Assembly (NCBI GenBank): GCA_021845595.1
Contig: JAJZVV010000004.1
Coordinates: forward strand, 62,001 to 126,000
Source: Pseudomonadota bacterium
GTDB taxonomy: Bacteria; Pseudomonadota; Alphaproteobacteria; Acetobacterales; Acetobacteraceae
Direction of reading: 5' to 3'
Length of the DNA: 64,000 nt
Position 1 is the first letter of the stretch; the number at the start of each line of letters is the position of its first letter. Of this stretch, positions 18,747-28,312 are shown piece after piece. Under the pieces are notes generated by a model. The model worked only from the letters and a program-made list of their open reading frames with translations, was not told the DNA's origin and did not search any database. Both the position numbers and the translations under genes were made by a program.

Positions 18747-20645
18747 TCAGAAGCCGAACATGTGGTCGAGCGAGAACCCGCCCGCCGCGTTCATCAGCCC
18801 GTGATAGCCGAACAGGCGGCAGGTCGTGTCGCGGACGATCACGTAGCCGCCCTCGCCAGCGGCGCGGAGCGCCTCGGCCCCGAACACCGCGTCGGCGAAC
18901 ACCAGCGCCGAGCCGGAGCAGGCGATCGCCAGCGGCGAGTCTGCCAGCGCCCGGCCGGCGCGGTCATGCAGCACCAGCCGGGTCTCGGACTGCGCCCGCC
19001 ATGGCGCCGAGGCGGGATAGATCAGCAGCGTGAAGGCCCGCATGCCGTCGCCGCCGAGACGCAGGAAGAGCCGTGTCGAGAGGCCGGGCGGTGGGCCGGA
19101 ATAGGATTGCGGCTCGTCCTTGTAGGTCAGCAGCGTGTTGAACATGTGGGCGCCGAAGCTGGTCTCGGCCTCGTGGCCGGAGCGCCGGTCCGCGCAGCGG
19201 ACGAGCGCGTGCAGCCAGCCATCGGCCTCGCCGCCGTCGCGGAAATCATAGACCAGCTCGGCATGGCCGCCGGCCGCGAGCGCGTCCGGGCCGAGCAGCG
19301 TGTCGAGATCGATGGCGCAGGCATGGTCGCGCGCCAGCCGCCCGATGACGTGCGCAGCGACGCGCTCTCCGGCCGGATCAAACACATCCAGCCGCAGCGG
19401 CAGCGAGCGCTGCGTCGTCGCCATCGGCGTCGGCAGCACGACGGTGCGGAAGCGCCCGCGCGGCAGCACCGGGAAAGGCAGCAGGAAGCCACGCCCGAGC
19501 CCGGCCGGCAGGGCGGCGATCGCCGGGTCGGGAGCGAGATCCGTGCGCTCGACATTGACATGGGCGATGTGCGTCCGCCGCTCGCGCACCACCTCGTAGC
19601 GCGGCCGGACCACGTGCTGCCCGGCGCTGAGCTCGATCTGCGCCGGCCAGGCGAGACCGGGCAGCAGCGTGGCGCAATCGATCGCGACCGAGGCGAAGGG
19701 AGCGACGGCGTGCGGCCAGGCCACCGCCGTCTCCGCGCCCATGCGCCCGAGCGCCACGGCGCCGGGGGGGATCGGCACGGCGTGGCTGTTCTGCAGCCAG
19801 AGCAACACCCGCTCGTCCGGCCGGGGCGCCGGAAGGCCGGCATAGAGCGCGGCGGGCCAGGCGTTGGCGTCGTGGGTGCAGGAGAGGCTGGCGCCCGTCG
19901 TACCGGAATAGGTATCGAGGGCATATTTCACCACGTCGTGCCCGGCGGCACCGATGGCATGCAGAAAGAGCTGGCCGGTGAAGGCCGGCAGGCCGAAGCG
20001 GCGGCGCACCGCGGCACTGTCGATGACGATGCCGGCCCCGTCGCCGGCGACCGGCTCCTCCCACGTCGCCAGAACCCGGCCGTCCGCGTCGAACAGGCGC
20101 AGCCAGAGCCGAAGCGCCCCGGCACCGTAGCCGGACCAGTAATTGGCGGTGACGAGCCGGGTCGAGAGCCCGTCGGCATCGCGGAAGAAGGCGAAATTGG
20201 TGGCGAAGTTCAGCCGGTCGAGATAGCGCGCCGGGTTGGTCAGCATCGCCGCGGGCAGCCGCGCCGCATCCAGCGTCGCCAGTTCGGCACCCGCCGGCAG
20301 CAGGGGCGTCAGGCGCGCGGCAAGGCGCGCGGCATCGAAGGCGGCGATGAGCACGCTCGGCGCGCGCGTCGCGCCCAACTCGGTGAGCGGGCGGGTGACG
20401 CTGCCGGCGCGCGGCAGGCCGATCGTGCGCACATCCTGGACGAAGACATCGGCGAGCGGCGGCAGGCCCGGAGCGAGTGCGGCCAGCGCCGGCAGGATGC
20501 CGTCCACGTCGACCACCGCGACCGGCCCGCGCGCGGCCAGGCGTGCCGCGAGCGTCGCCAGCGCCTCGGCGGCCAACGGGTGGGCGAGCGCCTTGTAGAG
20601 CACGTTGCCGCCCTGCTTCTGGTCGAACGTCTCGATCGGCAGCAT
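18747..20645 (-). CDS. Conserved protein of unknown function, 632 aa
   Basis: I do not recognise a named family. The start ATG 20645 has a good ribosome-binding site (GAGGGG, 7 nt upstream) and gives MLPIETFDQKQGGNVLYKAL; the open frame extends 24 codons further. No signal peptide or membrane helices are evident. The first about 150 residues look alpha/beta (VAVVDVDGILPALAAL, APSVLIAAFDAARL). The rest is a long series of beta-type segments with many aromatic residues. It lies 10 nt downstream of the ELM1-like gene on the same strand, so the two are probably co-transcribed and may share a role in cell-envelope or surface processes. That role is a guess from context. Confidence 0.7.
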   Translation of the reverse strand: MLPIETFDQKQGGNVLYKALAHPLAAEALATLAARLAARGPVAVVDVDGILPALAALAPGLPPLADVFVQDVRTIGLPRAGSVTRPLTELGATRAPSVLIAAFDAARLAARLTPLLPAGAELATLDAARLPAAMLTNPARYLDRLNFATNFAFFRDADGLSTRLVTANYWSGYGAGALRLWLRLFDADGRVLATWEEPVAGDGAGIVIDSAAVRRRFGLPAFTGQLFLHAIGAAGHDVVKYALDTYSGTTGASLSCTHDANAWPAALYAGLPAPRPDERVLLWLQNSHAVPIPPGAVALGRMGAETAVAWPHAVAPFASVAIDCATLLPGLAWPAQIELSAGQHVVRPRYEVVRERRTHIAHVNVERTDLAPDPAIAALPAGLGRGFLLPFPVLPRGRFRTVVLPTPMATTQRSLPLRLDVFDPAGERVAAHVIGRLARDHACAIDLDTLLGPDALAAGGHAELVYDFRDGGEADGWLHALVRCADRRSGHEAETSFGAHMFNTLLTYKDEPQSYSGPPPGLSTRLFLRLGGDGMRAFTLLIYPASAPWRAQSETRLVLHDRAGRALADSPLAIACSGSALVFADAVFGAEALRAAGEGGYVIVRDTTCRLFGYHGLMNAAGGFSLDHMFGF

Positions 20646-20655
20646 CGCGCCCCCC

Positions 20656-21609
20656 TCAGATGCCGAGCCGCCGGCGCAGCTCGCGCGCTGCCGCCGGGGT
20701 ATCATCGATCGCCGCAACCGGCCAGAGATCGAGCCGGCCGCCGAACCAGCGCACGCGCTGTTCGTCGAGCAGACCCTGGATGAACAGGCGCTGGCGCCGC
20801 GAACGCCCCGGCAGGGCGGCGATCAGCACCGGCGCGCGGGTGGCCACCGCCTCGGAGATCATCGAGACACTGTCCATGGTGGCGACGATGGCGTCGGCGT
20901 GAGCGAGAAGGCCGAAATAGGGGTTCTCGCCGCTCCCGTCCCAGATCATCGCCCCGCGCGGCGCCAGCGCCTCGCGCAGGACGGCGACCGCCTCCGGCGC
21001 GGTGCGCCGCGAAGGCGTGAGGGCAAGGCCGACCCGGTCGCGGTCCATCATGTCGGCGAGCGACGCGGCGAGGCCCTCGGCCACCCGGGCGTCGAGCCGG
21101 TAGCGGCCATTGCTGCCGCCCACCAGCACAGCGACCAGCGGGCGCGGCAGGGCGGCGAAGGCGCCGGCCCAGCGTGCCGCCGCCTCCGCCAGACGCGGCG
21201 GCGTGACGCGATGCAGGGCGGTGCGGGTGACGACGATATTGGCACCGTCCAGCTCGTCATGCCGGGCGGCGAAGATCACATCGAAGCGGCGCGGGTCCAT
21301 GCGCGGATGCTGAACCTGCGCCACCGCCCGCCCCCGCCGGCGCAGTGCCGCGCCCACCGCCGCGCCGACCCCGCCGCAGCCGATGATCAGTTCGGGCAGG
21401 GGCGGCGCCAGGTCGTCGGCCGACACCGCCGCCAAGGGCGCTGGCCAGATCCGGGCGGGCAGAAAGCGCCACGGCAGCCGCGGATGCAGCGGCCGAACGG
21501 CCGCGGCGAGATCGGCCGCCTCGGCCAGGCCCACCGCCTGCGCCTGCAGGCCGGCATAGGGCTCACTGACAATCCACGCGTGCGGCGGAAGCGGCGGGGC
21601 GGCGTCCAT
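20656..21609 (-). CDS. ELM1 / mitochondrial fission family (GT-B-like) protein
   Basis: 317 aa. It matches the ELM1 (DUF1022) family: an N-terminal region ending ELIIGCGGVGAAVGAALRRR, a DVIFAARHDEL segment, VAVLVGGSNGRYRL in the middle and NPYFGLLAHADAIVATMDSVSMISEA near the C-terminus. The fold is similar to GT-B nucleotide-sugar glycosyltransferases. The bacterial members have no proven function; the name comes from the plant homolog involved in mitochondrial fission. Start 21609 (MDAAPPLPPHAWIVSE) is chosen over 21645. The downstream gene on the same strand begins 10 nt after its stop. Confidence 0.82.
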   Translation of the reverse strand: MDAAPPLPPHAWIVSEPYAGLQAQAVGLAEAADLAAAVRPLHPRLPWRFLPARIWPAPLAAVSADDLAPPLPELIIGCGGVGAAVGAALRRRGRAVAQVQHPRMDPRRFDVIFAARHDELDGANIVVTRTALHRVTPPRLAEAAARWAGAFAALPRPLVAVLVGGSNGRYRLDARVAEGLAASLADMMDRDRVGLALTPSRRTAPEAVAVLREALAPRGAMIWDGSGENPYFGLLAHADAIVATMDSVSMISEAVATRAPVLIAALPGRSRRQRLFIQGLLDEQRVRWFGGRLDLWPVAAIDDTPAAARELRRRLGI

Positions 21610-21693
21610 CAGCGGGCTTTTCCGCTGCCCGCGCGGCCGGGTCAATGCCGCCCCTTGACGCCAGCGCCGGCATGCGCCATCTCGACGAAATCA

Positions 21694-21708
21694 GGACCGT
21701 TGCGGTCC
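21694..21708. promoter_or_regulatory. Inverted repeat upstream of the SUF regulator
   Basis: GGACCG, TTG, CGGTCC: a perfect 6-3-6 inverted repeat about 87 nt upstream of the Rrf2 regulator start. It sits in the 185-nt divergent region shared with the ELM1-like gene. It is a reasonable candidate operator for autoregulation by the Rrf2 protein or for another dimeric regulator. It does not match the E. coli IscR type 1 or type 2 consensus as I know them. Confidence 0.35.
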
Positions 21709-21794
21709 CCTTATCCCCCCGACCCCGCTGGGAGCACCCCGGCGGATCACGTGTCTGTCGCTCGAACCGGCGCAGGAGGCTGGCGCGTACGCCC

Positions 21795-22274
21795 ATGCTG
21801 AGGCTGTCGAAACTCACCGACTACGCCGTCGTCGTGATGGTGCGGCTGGGCCGGGGCGAAGCGGTGCAGACCTCTCCATGCATCGCCGCCGCGACCGGCG
21901 TGCCCGAGCCGACCGTGGCCAAGGTGCTGAAAATCCTCGCTGCCGCCGGTCTCGTCGCCTCCCATCGCGGGGCCCGCGGCGGCTACCGGCTGGTCCGCCC
22001 GCTGGACGCGGTGCCGATCGCCGACATCATCGCCGCCATTGACGGACCGATCGCGCTCACCGCCTGCGTCGATGGCGGGACGAGTTGCGAGGCCCAGGGC
22101 CTCTGCCCGATGCGCGGCCGCTGGGACCCGGTGAACCGGGCCGTCGAGGCCGCGCTCGTCGGCATCACGCTCGCCGACATGGCCGATCCGGCCTTGACCT
22201 TCGCCGCGCCTGCCGAGGCCGCGGCGCTGGGTCCGCTGGCGCTGCCGCTGCCCGCACTCCACGTCGCCGAATAG
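21795..22274 (+). CDS. Rrf2-family regulator of the SUF operon
   Basis: 159 aa. An N-terminal winged helix ([45 protein letters not shown]) is followed by a cysteine cluster Cys91, Cys98 and Cys104 that can hold a [2Fe-2S] centre, as in IscR. It probably senses Fe-S status and controls the sufBCDSU genes that follow 32 nt downstream. ATG 21795 is used; AGGAGG lies 15 nt upstream, a rather long spacing. Proteins of this type at the head of suf clusters are annotated as SUF-system assembly regulators in Acetobacteraceae and related groups. Confidence 0.88.
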   Translation: MLRLSKLTDYAVVVMVRLGRGEAVQTSPCIAAATGVPEPTVAKVLKILAAAGLVASHRGARGGYRLVRPLDAVPIADIIAAIDGPIALTACVDGGTSCEAQGLCPMRGRWDPVNRAVEAALVGITLADMADPALTFAAPAEAAALGPLALPLPALHVAE

Positions 22275-22306
22275 GCGCCGCTCCGCCCCGTCACGAAGGG
22301 TCCGTC

Positions 22307-23788
<1,482 letters not shown>

Positions 23789-23799
23789 GGAACGGACGC

Positions 23800-24549
23800 A
23801 TGCTCGAGATCACCGGACTCGCCGCCGCCATCGACGGCAAGGACATCCTGCGCGGCATCGACCTGAAGCTGCCGCAGGGCGAGGTGCACGCCATCATGGG
23901 GCCGAACGGCTCCGGCAAGTCGACCCTTTCCTACGTCCTCGCCGGGCGCGACGGCTACGAGGTGACGGCCGGATCGGCGCGGCTGGACGGCGCCGACCTG
24001 CTGGCGATGACGCCCGACGCGCGCGCAGCCGCCGGCCTGTTCCTGGCGTTCCAGTATCCCGTGGAACTGCCCGGGGTCGGCAATGCGAACTTCCTGCGCA
24101 CGGCGCTGAACGCGCAGCGGCGCGCGCGTGGCGAGAGCGAGCTGGACGCGGTGCAGTTCCTCAAGCTCGCGCGCGCGGCGACGAAGCAGCTCGCGATGCC
24201 GGACGACATGCTCAAGCGCAATGTCAACGTCGGCTTCTCCGGCGGCGAGAAGAAGCGCAACGAGGTGCTGCAGATGGCGCTGCTGCGCCCCCGGCTGGCG
24301 ATTCTCGACGAGACCGACAGCGGGCTCGACATCGATGCGCTGAAGATCGTGGCCGAGGGCGTGAATGCGCTGCGCGGACCGGCCTTCTCGGCTCTGGTCA
24401 TCACCCATTATCAGCGTCTGCTCGATTACATCGTGCCCGATCGGGTGCACGTGCTCGTGGGCGGGCGCATCGTCCGCTCTGGCGGCCCCGAACTCGCACT
24501 CGCGCTCGAAGCCGACGGCTACGCGGCGATCGCGGCGGAGGCGGCATGA
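23800..24549 (+). CDS. sufC: Fe-S cluster assembly ATPase SufC
   Basis: 249 aa ABC-type ATPase of the SufBCD complex. Walker A GPNGSGKST, the family-specific signature FSGGEKKRNEVLQM and Walker B ILDETDSGLDID are present. ATP hydrolysis by SufC drives conformational changes in SufB-SufD during cluster assembly in the cytoplasm. ATG 23800 has a ribosome-binding site AAGGAA 6 nt upstream. Its stop overlaps the sufD start (ATGA). Confidence 0.97.
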   Translation: MLEITGLAAAIDGKDILRGIDLKLPQGEVHAIMGPNGSGKSTLSYVLAGRDGYEVTAGSARLDGADLLAMTPDARAAAGLFLAFQYPVELPGVGNANFLRTALNAQRRARGESELDAVQFLKLARAATKQLAMPDDMLKRNVNVGFSGGEKKRNEVLQMALLRPRLAILDETDSGLDIDALKIVAEGVNALRGPAFSALVITHYQRLLDYIVPDRVHVLVGGRIVRSGGPELALALEADGYAAIAAEAA

Positions 24550-25811
24550 GCGCCGCGCTGGCGGAAACGGCGCATTCGTTCCTCGCGCGCTACGAGGGCC
24601 TGCGCGAGCACCTGCCGGGCGATGGCGCGGCGCGGCAGGCGGCGGCGGCGGCCTTTGCCGCGATTGGGCTGCCGGGGCCGCGCGACGAGGCCTGGAAATA
24701 CACCTCGCTCCGCCCTCTCGCCGAGATCGCCTTCCACGCGCCACTGGCCGCGCTCGCCGATCCGCACGCGCCATCCGCGCTGATGCCCGCGCTCGACATG
24801 CCTCGTCTGGTTCTGGTTGATGGCCGCATGCAGCCGGACCTCTCGGTGCTGCCCGATGGCGTGCGTGTCAGCGGATTTGCCGCCGCGCCGGAGTTCGGCG
24901 CGCTGCCCGGCGCCGGCCGCGACGCGATGGCGGCGCTGAACACCATGCTGGCCGAGGACGGCGCGCGGATCGAGATACCGGAGGGTGTCGACGCCGGCGT
25001 GCTCGCGGTGATCAGCCTCGCCTCCGAGGCGGCGCACCATCCGGTCGATTTCCACCCGCGCCACGCCATCCGGCTCGGCGCCGGCGCCCGGCTGACGCTG
25101 CTCGAACTCGCCCGCGGGCATGGCGTCTATCTGCACAACCCGCTCACCGAGCTGCACGTCGGCGCCGGAGCGACCCTCGTCGCCGTACGCCTGCTGGAGG
25201 AATCGCACCGCAGCTTCCATCTCTCCGGGACCTATGCCGAGATCGCCGACGGTGGCAGCTACGAGCTGTTCCTGCTCCATCTTGGCGCCGGCCTGGCGCG
25301 CAGCGAGATCGATGTCACACTTGCGGGGCGGGGCGCACGCTTCGACCTGCGCGCGGCACAGGCGATCGGCGAGGCACGGCACGGCGACATCACCACCGTC
25401 GTCCGCCACGCGGCGCCGCACTGCGCCTCGCGCCAGAGCGTGCGCACGGTGCTCGACGGCCGCGCGCGGGGCGTGTTCCAGGGGCGGATCGAGGTCGCGC
25501 GCGGCGCGCAGAAGACCGACGGCTATCAGATGAGCCAGGCGCTGCTGCTCTCACCGGACGCCGAGATGGACACCAAACCGCAACTCGAAATCTACGCCGA
25601 CGACGTGAAGTGCAGCCACGGCGCCACCATCGGCGAGCTGGATGCGGATCAGCTCTTCTATCTGCAGAGCCGTGGCGTGCCGCAGGCGCAGGCGCGCGGC
25701 ATGCTGGTGCACGCCTTCCTCGCCGAAACGGTGGCGGCGCTGCCGCATGCCGGCGCGCGTGAGCTGGCGGAAGCGGCGATCGAGGCGTGGCTGGGAGCGC
25801 GGTCGGCATGA
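24546..25811 (+). CDS. sufD: Fe-S cluster assembly protein SufD
   Basis: 421 aa. A SufD-type N-terminal region (GLPGPRDEAWKYTSLRPLAEIAF) is followed by the beta-helix core and the C-terminal DVKCSHGATIGELDADQLFYLQSRGVP motif shared with SufB. SufD is the heterodimer partner of SufB and is needed for iron acquisition onto the scaffold. Coupled on both sides: ATGA overlap with sufC upstream and ATGA overlap with sufS downstream. Confidence 0.96.
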   Translation: MSAALAETAHSFLARYEGLREHLPGDGAARQAAAAAFAAIGLPGPRDEAWKYTSLRPLAEIAFHAPLAALADPHAPSALMPALDMPRLVLVDGRMQPDLSVLPDGVRVSGFAAAPEFGALPGAGRDAMAALNTMLAEDGARIEIPEGVDAGVLAVISLASEAAHHPVDFHPRHAIRLGAGARLTLLELARGHGVYLHNPLTELHVGAGATLVAVRLLEESHRSFHLSGTYAEIADGGSYELFLLHLGAGLARSEIDVTLAGRGARFDLRAAQAIGEARHGDITTVVRHAAPHCASRQSVRTVLDGRARGVFQGRIEVARGAQKTDGYQMSQALLLSPDAEMDTKPQLEIYADDVKCSHGATIGELDADQLFYLQSRGVPQAQARGMLVHAFLAETVAALPHAGARELAEAAIEAWLGARSA

Positions 25812-27043
25812 ACGCCCACGACGCCAGCGCCATGGCGCGATTGCGCGCCGATTTCCCGATCCTGACGCAGCGCGTGTACGGGCGGGATCTGGTCTATCTC
25901 GACAGCGCCGCCTCGGCACAGAAGCCGCGCTCGGTGATCGAGGCGATGCGCGCGACGATGGAAACACAATACGCCAATGTCCATCGCGGCCTGCACTGGA
26001 TGAGCGAACGCGCCACCGACGCCTACGAGGCGACGCGCGACGATGTTGCCCGGCTGCTCAACGCGCCCGACCGCGCCGAGATCGTGTTCACGCGCAACAG
26101 TACCGAGGCGATCAACCTGGTCGCGCACAGCTATGGCCGCGGCGTGCTGCGCCCCGGCCAGGCGGTTCTGATCTCCGAGATGGAGCATCACTCCAACATC
26201 GTCCCCTGGCAGATGCTGCGGGATGCGCATGGCGTCGGGCTCCGCGTCGCGCCGGTCACCGATGCCGGTGAACTCGATCTCGCCGCCTTCGAGGCGCTGC
26301 TCGCAGACGGCCGCGTCGGGCTCGTCGCCATCACCCACATGTCCAACGTCCTCGGTACGGTGACGCCGGCCGAGCGTCTCGTTCGCATCGCCCATGCCCA
26401 TGGCGCGAAAGTCCTGCTGGATGGTTCGCAGGCGATCGTGCATCGGCGCGTCGACGTGCAGGCGCTGGATGTCGATTTCTACGCCTTCACCGGCCACAAG
26501 CTCTACGGCCCGACCGGGATCGGCGTGCTGTGGGGCCGGCGGGCGCTGCTCGATACGATGCCGCCGTTTCTCGGCGGCGGCGACATGATCTCCTCGGTCA
26601 CGTTCGAACGATCGAGCTGGGCACAGGTGCCGCACAAGTTCGAGGCCGGCACGCCGGCGATCATCGAGGCCGCCGGCCTGTCGGCGGCGATCCGCTATGT
26701 CGAGGCGATCGGCTACGACGCCATCGGTGCGCACGAGGCGCGGCTGACCGATCACGCCCTGGCGCGGCTAGCCGCGATAGAGGGGGTCGATATCGTCGGC
26801 CACGCGCAGGATCGTGGCGGCGTGGTCAGTTTCACGCTCGCCAACGCCCATGCGCACGACGTCGCGACCCTGCTCGACCGGCAGGGCATCGCCGTGCGCG
26901 CCGGGCATCACTGCGCTGAGCCGCTGATGCGCCGCTTCGGGCTCGACAGCACCGCGCGCGCGAGCTTCGGCCTCTACACGACCGAGGCCGAGATCGACGC
27001 GCTCGCCGCCGGGCTCGAGCGGGTGCGGGAGTTCTTCGCCTGA
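25808..27043 (+). CDS. sufS: Cysteine desulfurase SufS
   Basis: 411 aa PLP enzyme of the group II (SufS/CsdA) desulfurases; releases sulfur from cysteine for cluster assembly. YLDSAASAQKP at the N-terminus, the PLP lysine in AFTGHKLYGPTGIG, and the active-site cysteine in RAGHHCAEPLM are present. It shares ATGA/TGATG overlaps with sufD and sufU. It probably passes sulfur to the adjacent SufU. Confidence 0.97.
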   Translation: MNAHDASAMARLRADFPILTQRVYGRDLVYLDSAASAQKPRSVIEAMRATMETQYANVHRGLHWMSERATDAYEATRDDVARLLNAPDRAEIVFTRNSTEAINLVAHSYGRGVLRPGQAVLISEMEHHSNIVPWQMLRDAHGVGLRVAPVTDAGELDLAAFEALLADGRVGLVAITHMSNVLGTVTPAERLVRIAHAHGAKVLLDGSQAIVHRRVDVQALDVDFYAFTGHKLYGPTGIGVLWGRRALLDTMPPFLGGGDMISSVTFERSSWAQVPHKFEAGTPAIIEAAGLSAAIRYVEAIGYDAIGAHEARLTDHALARLAAIEGVDIVGHAQDRGGVVSFTLANAHAHDVATLLDRQGIAVRAGHHCAEPLMRRFGLDSTARASFGLYTTEAEIDALAAGLERVREFFA

Positions 27044-27528
27044 TGTCGGAAAGCTTCGAGACGCTGCGCGATCTCTACCAGGACGTGATCCTCGACCACG
27101 GCCGCCATCCGCGCCATGCCGGCCGGCTCGCCGCATTCGACGCCGCCGCCAAGGGCGACAATCCGATGTGCGGCGACCGCATCCAGCTCTGGCTGAAATA
27201 CGCGCCCGACGGCCGTGTCGAGAACACCGGCTTCGAGGCGCGTGGCTGCGCCATCAGCGTCGCCTCCGCCGATCTCATGGCCGAGGTCGTCGCCGGCGCC
27301 TCGGTCGAGGAGGTGCGCGCGCTGTTCAGCGCCTTCCGCGACATGGCGAAGCATGGCGCCGATGCGCGCGGGACATCGGAGCCAAACGCAGCGCTGGCCG
27401 AGCGGCTGGAGCGTCTGCGCCCGCTCGCAGGCGTGCATGAATTTCCCTCGCGGGTGAAGTGCGCGACCCTGCCCTGGCACGCGCTGATCGCCGCGATCGA
27501 GGGGACGCAGGAGACGAGCAGTGAGTGA
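27043..27528 (+). CDS. sufU: SufU-type sulfur transfer / scaffold protein
   Basis: 161 aa IscU-fold protein. The ligand residues are kept: Cys43 and Asp45 in NPMCGDRI, Cys69 in RGCAISVASADLM, and a third Cys in VKCATLPW. The insertion between the second and third cysteines (about residues 95-125) marks SufU rather than IscU. SufU accepts persulfide sulfur from SufS as a Zn-dependent partner. The start overlaps the sufS stop (TGATG). Confidence 0.94.
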   Translation: MSESFETLRDLYQDVILDHGRHPRHAGRLAAFDAAAKGDNPMCGDRIQLWLKYAPDGRVENTGFEARGCAISVASADLMAEVVAGASVEEVRALFSAFRDMAKHGADARGTSEPNAALAERLERLRPLAGVHEFPSRVKCATLPWHALIAAIEGTQETSSE

Positions 27529-27919
27529 AAACGCAACGCCAGCCTCTGCCGCGCCACACGACCCCGCGGCGCCCGCTCCGCACGGGGCCTGGACGCCCAC
27601 GGGCGAGGCGGTTCCTGCGCCCTCCGAGAACAGCGTCATCGCCGCGATCGCGACCGTCTACGACCCGGAAATCCCGGTCAACATCTACGAACTCGGGCTG
27701 ATCTACACGATCGACCTACACGAGGACGGACGCGTGAAAGTTGAGATGACGCTCACCGCGCCCGCCTGCCCGAGCGCGCAGGAACTGCCCGAGCAGGTGC
27801 GCGAGGCAGTGCTCGCCGTCCCAGGGGTGACCGACGCCGAGGTCGAGGTGATCTGGGAGCCGCCCTGGACGCCCGACCGAATGAGCGAAGAAGCGCGACT
27901 GCAGCTCGACATGTTCTGA
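27521..27919 (+). CDS. sufT: SufT-like MIP18-family (DUF59) protein
   Basis: 132 aa. A variable, Ala/Pro-rich N-terminal 35 residues precede the DUF59 domain with DPEIPVNIYELGLIY and MTLTAPACPSAQELPEQV. SufT proteins help in Fe-S maturation or delivery. The GTG start at 27521 overlaps sufU by 8 nt; no ATG gives a full domain. Its place inside the suf operon supports the role. Confidence 0.9.
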   Translation: MSENATPASAAPHDPAAPAPHGAWTPTGEAVPAPSENSVIAAIATVYDPEIPVNIYELGLIYTIDLHEDGRVKVEMTLTAPACPSAQELPEQVREAVLAVPGVTDAEVEVIWEPPWTPDRMSEEARLQLDMF

Positions 27920-27931
27920 ACGGAGGCCGTG

Positions 27932-28312
27932 ATGGCAACGATGGCAGATCCGACCGCCACGCCCACCCGCCCGAAGCGGGCATTGCCGCCGCTGATGCAG
28001 CTCACCGAGGCCGCGGCCGAGCGACTGCGCAGCCTCTATGCCCGCGGCGAGGCGGGCCGGCTGCTGCGCATCGGCGTCAGCACCAAGGGCTGCTCGGGCC
28101 TTTCCTACGATATGGGCTGGGTCGATGCGCCGGGCGCCGGCGATGAGGTTGTCACCGACAAGGGCGTGACCGTGCTGGTGGACCGCCGCGCGGCGCTCTT
28201 CCTCATCGGCACCGTGATGGACTACCGGCAAGGTGCGCTCGAGTCCGGCTTCACCTTCGTCAATCCGAACGAAAAGGGCCGCTGCGGCTGCGGCGAGAGC
28301 TTTCACGTCTGA
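27932..28312 (+). CDS. sufA: A-type Fe-S carrier protein (SufA/HesB family)
   Basis: 126 aa. The HesB-like core begins LTEAAAERLRSL and carries the three conserved cysteines: one in KGCSGLSYDMG and two in RCGCGESF near the C-terminus. A-type carriers receive clusters from the SufBCD scaffold and pass them to target enzymes. ATG 27932 has CGGAGG 5 nt upstream; GTG 27929 would add one residue. It is the last gene of the operon. Its 3' end overlaps the convergent glnE stop by 10 nt. Confidence 0.94.
   Translation: MATMADPTATPTRPKRALPPLMQLTEAAAERLRSLYARGEAGRLLRIGVSTKGCSGLSYDMGWVDAPGAGDEVVTDKGVTVLVDRRAALFLIGTVMDYRQGALESGFTFVNPNEKGRCGCGESFHV

Noticed and set aside
18544-18804. Plus-strand open frame of 86 codons
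   Set aside because: Runs into the opposite-strand gene, has no recognisable family and is biased in composition; more likely a chance frame in GC-rich DNA.
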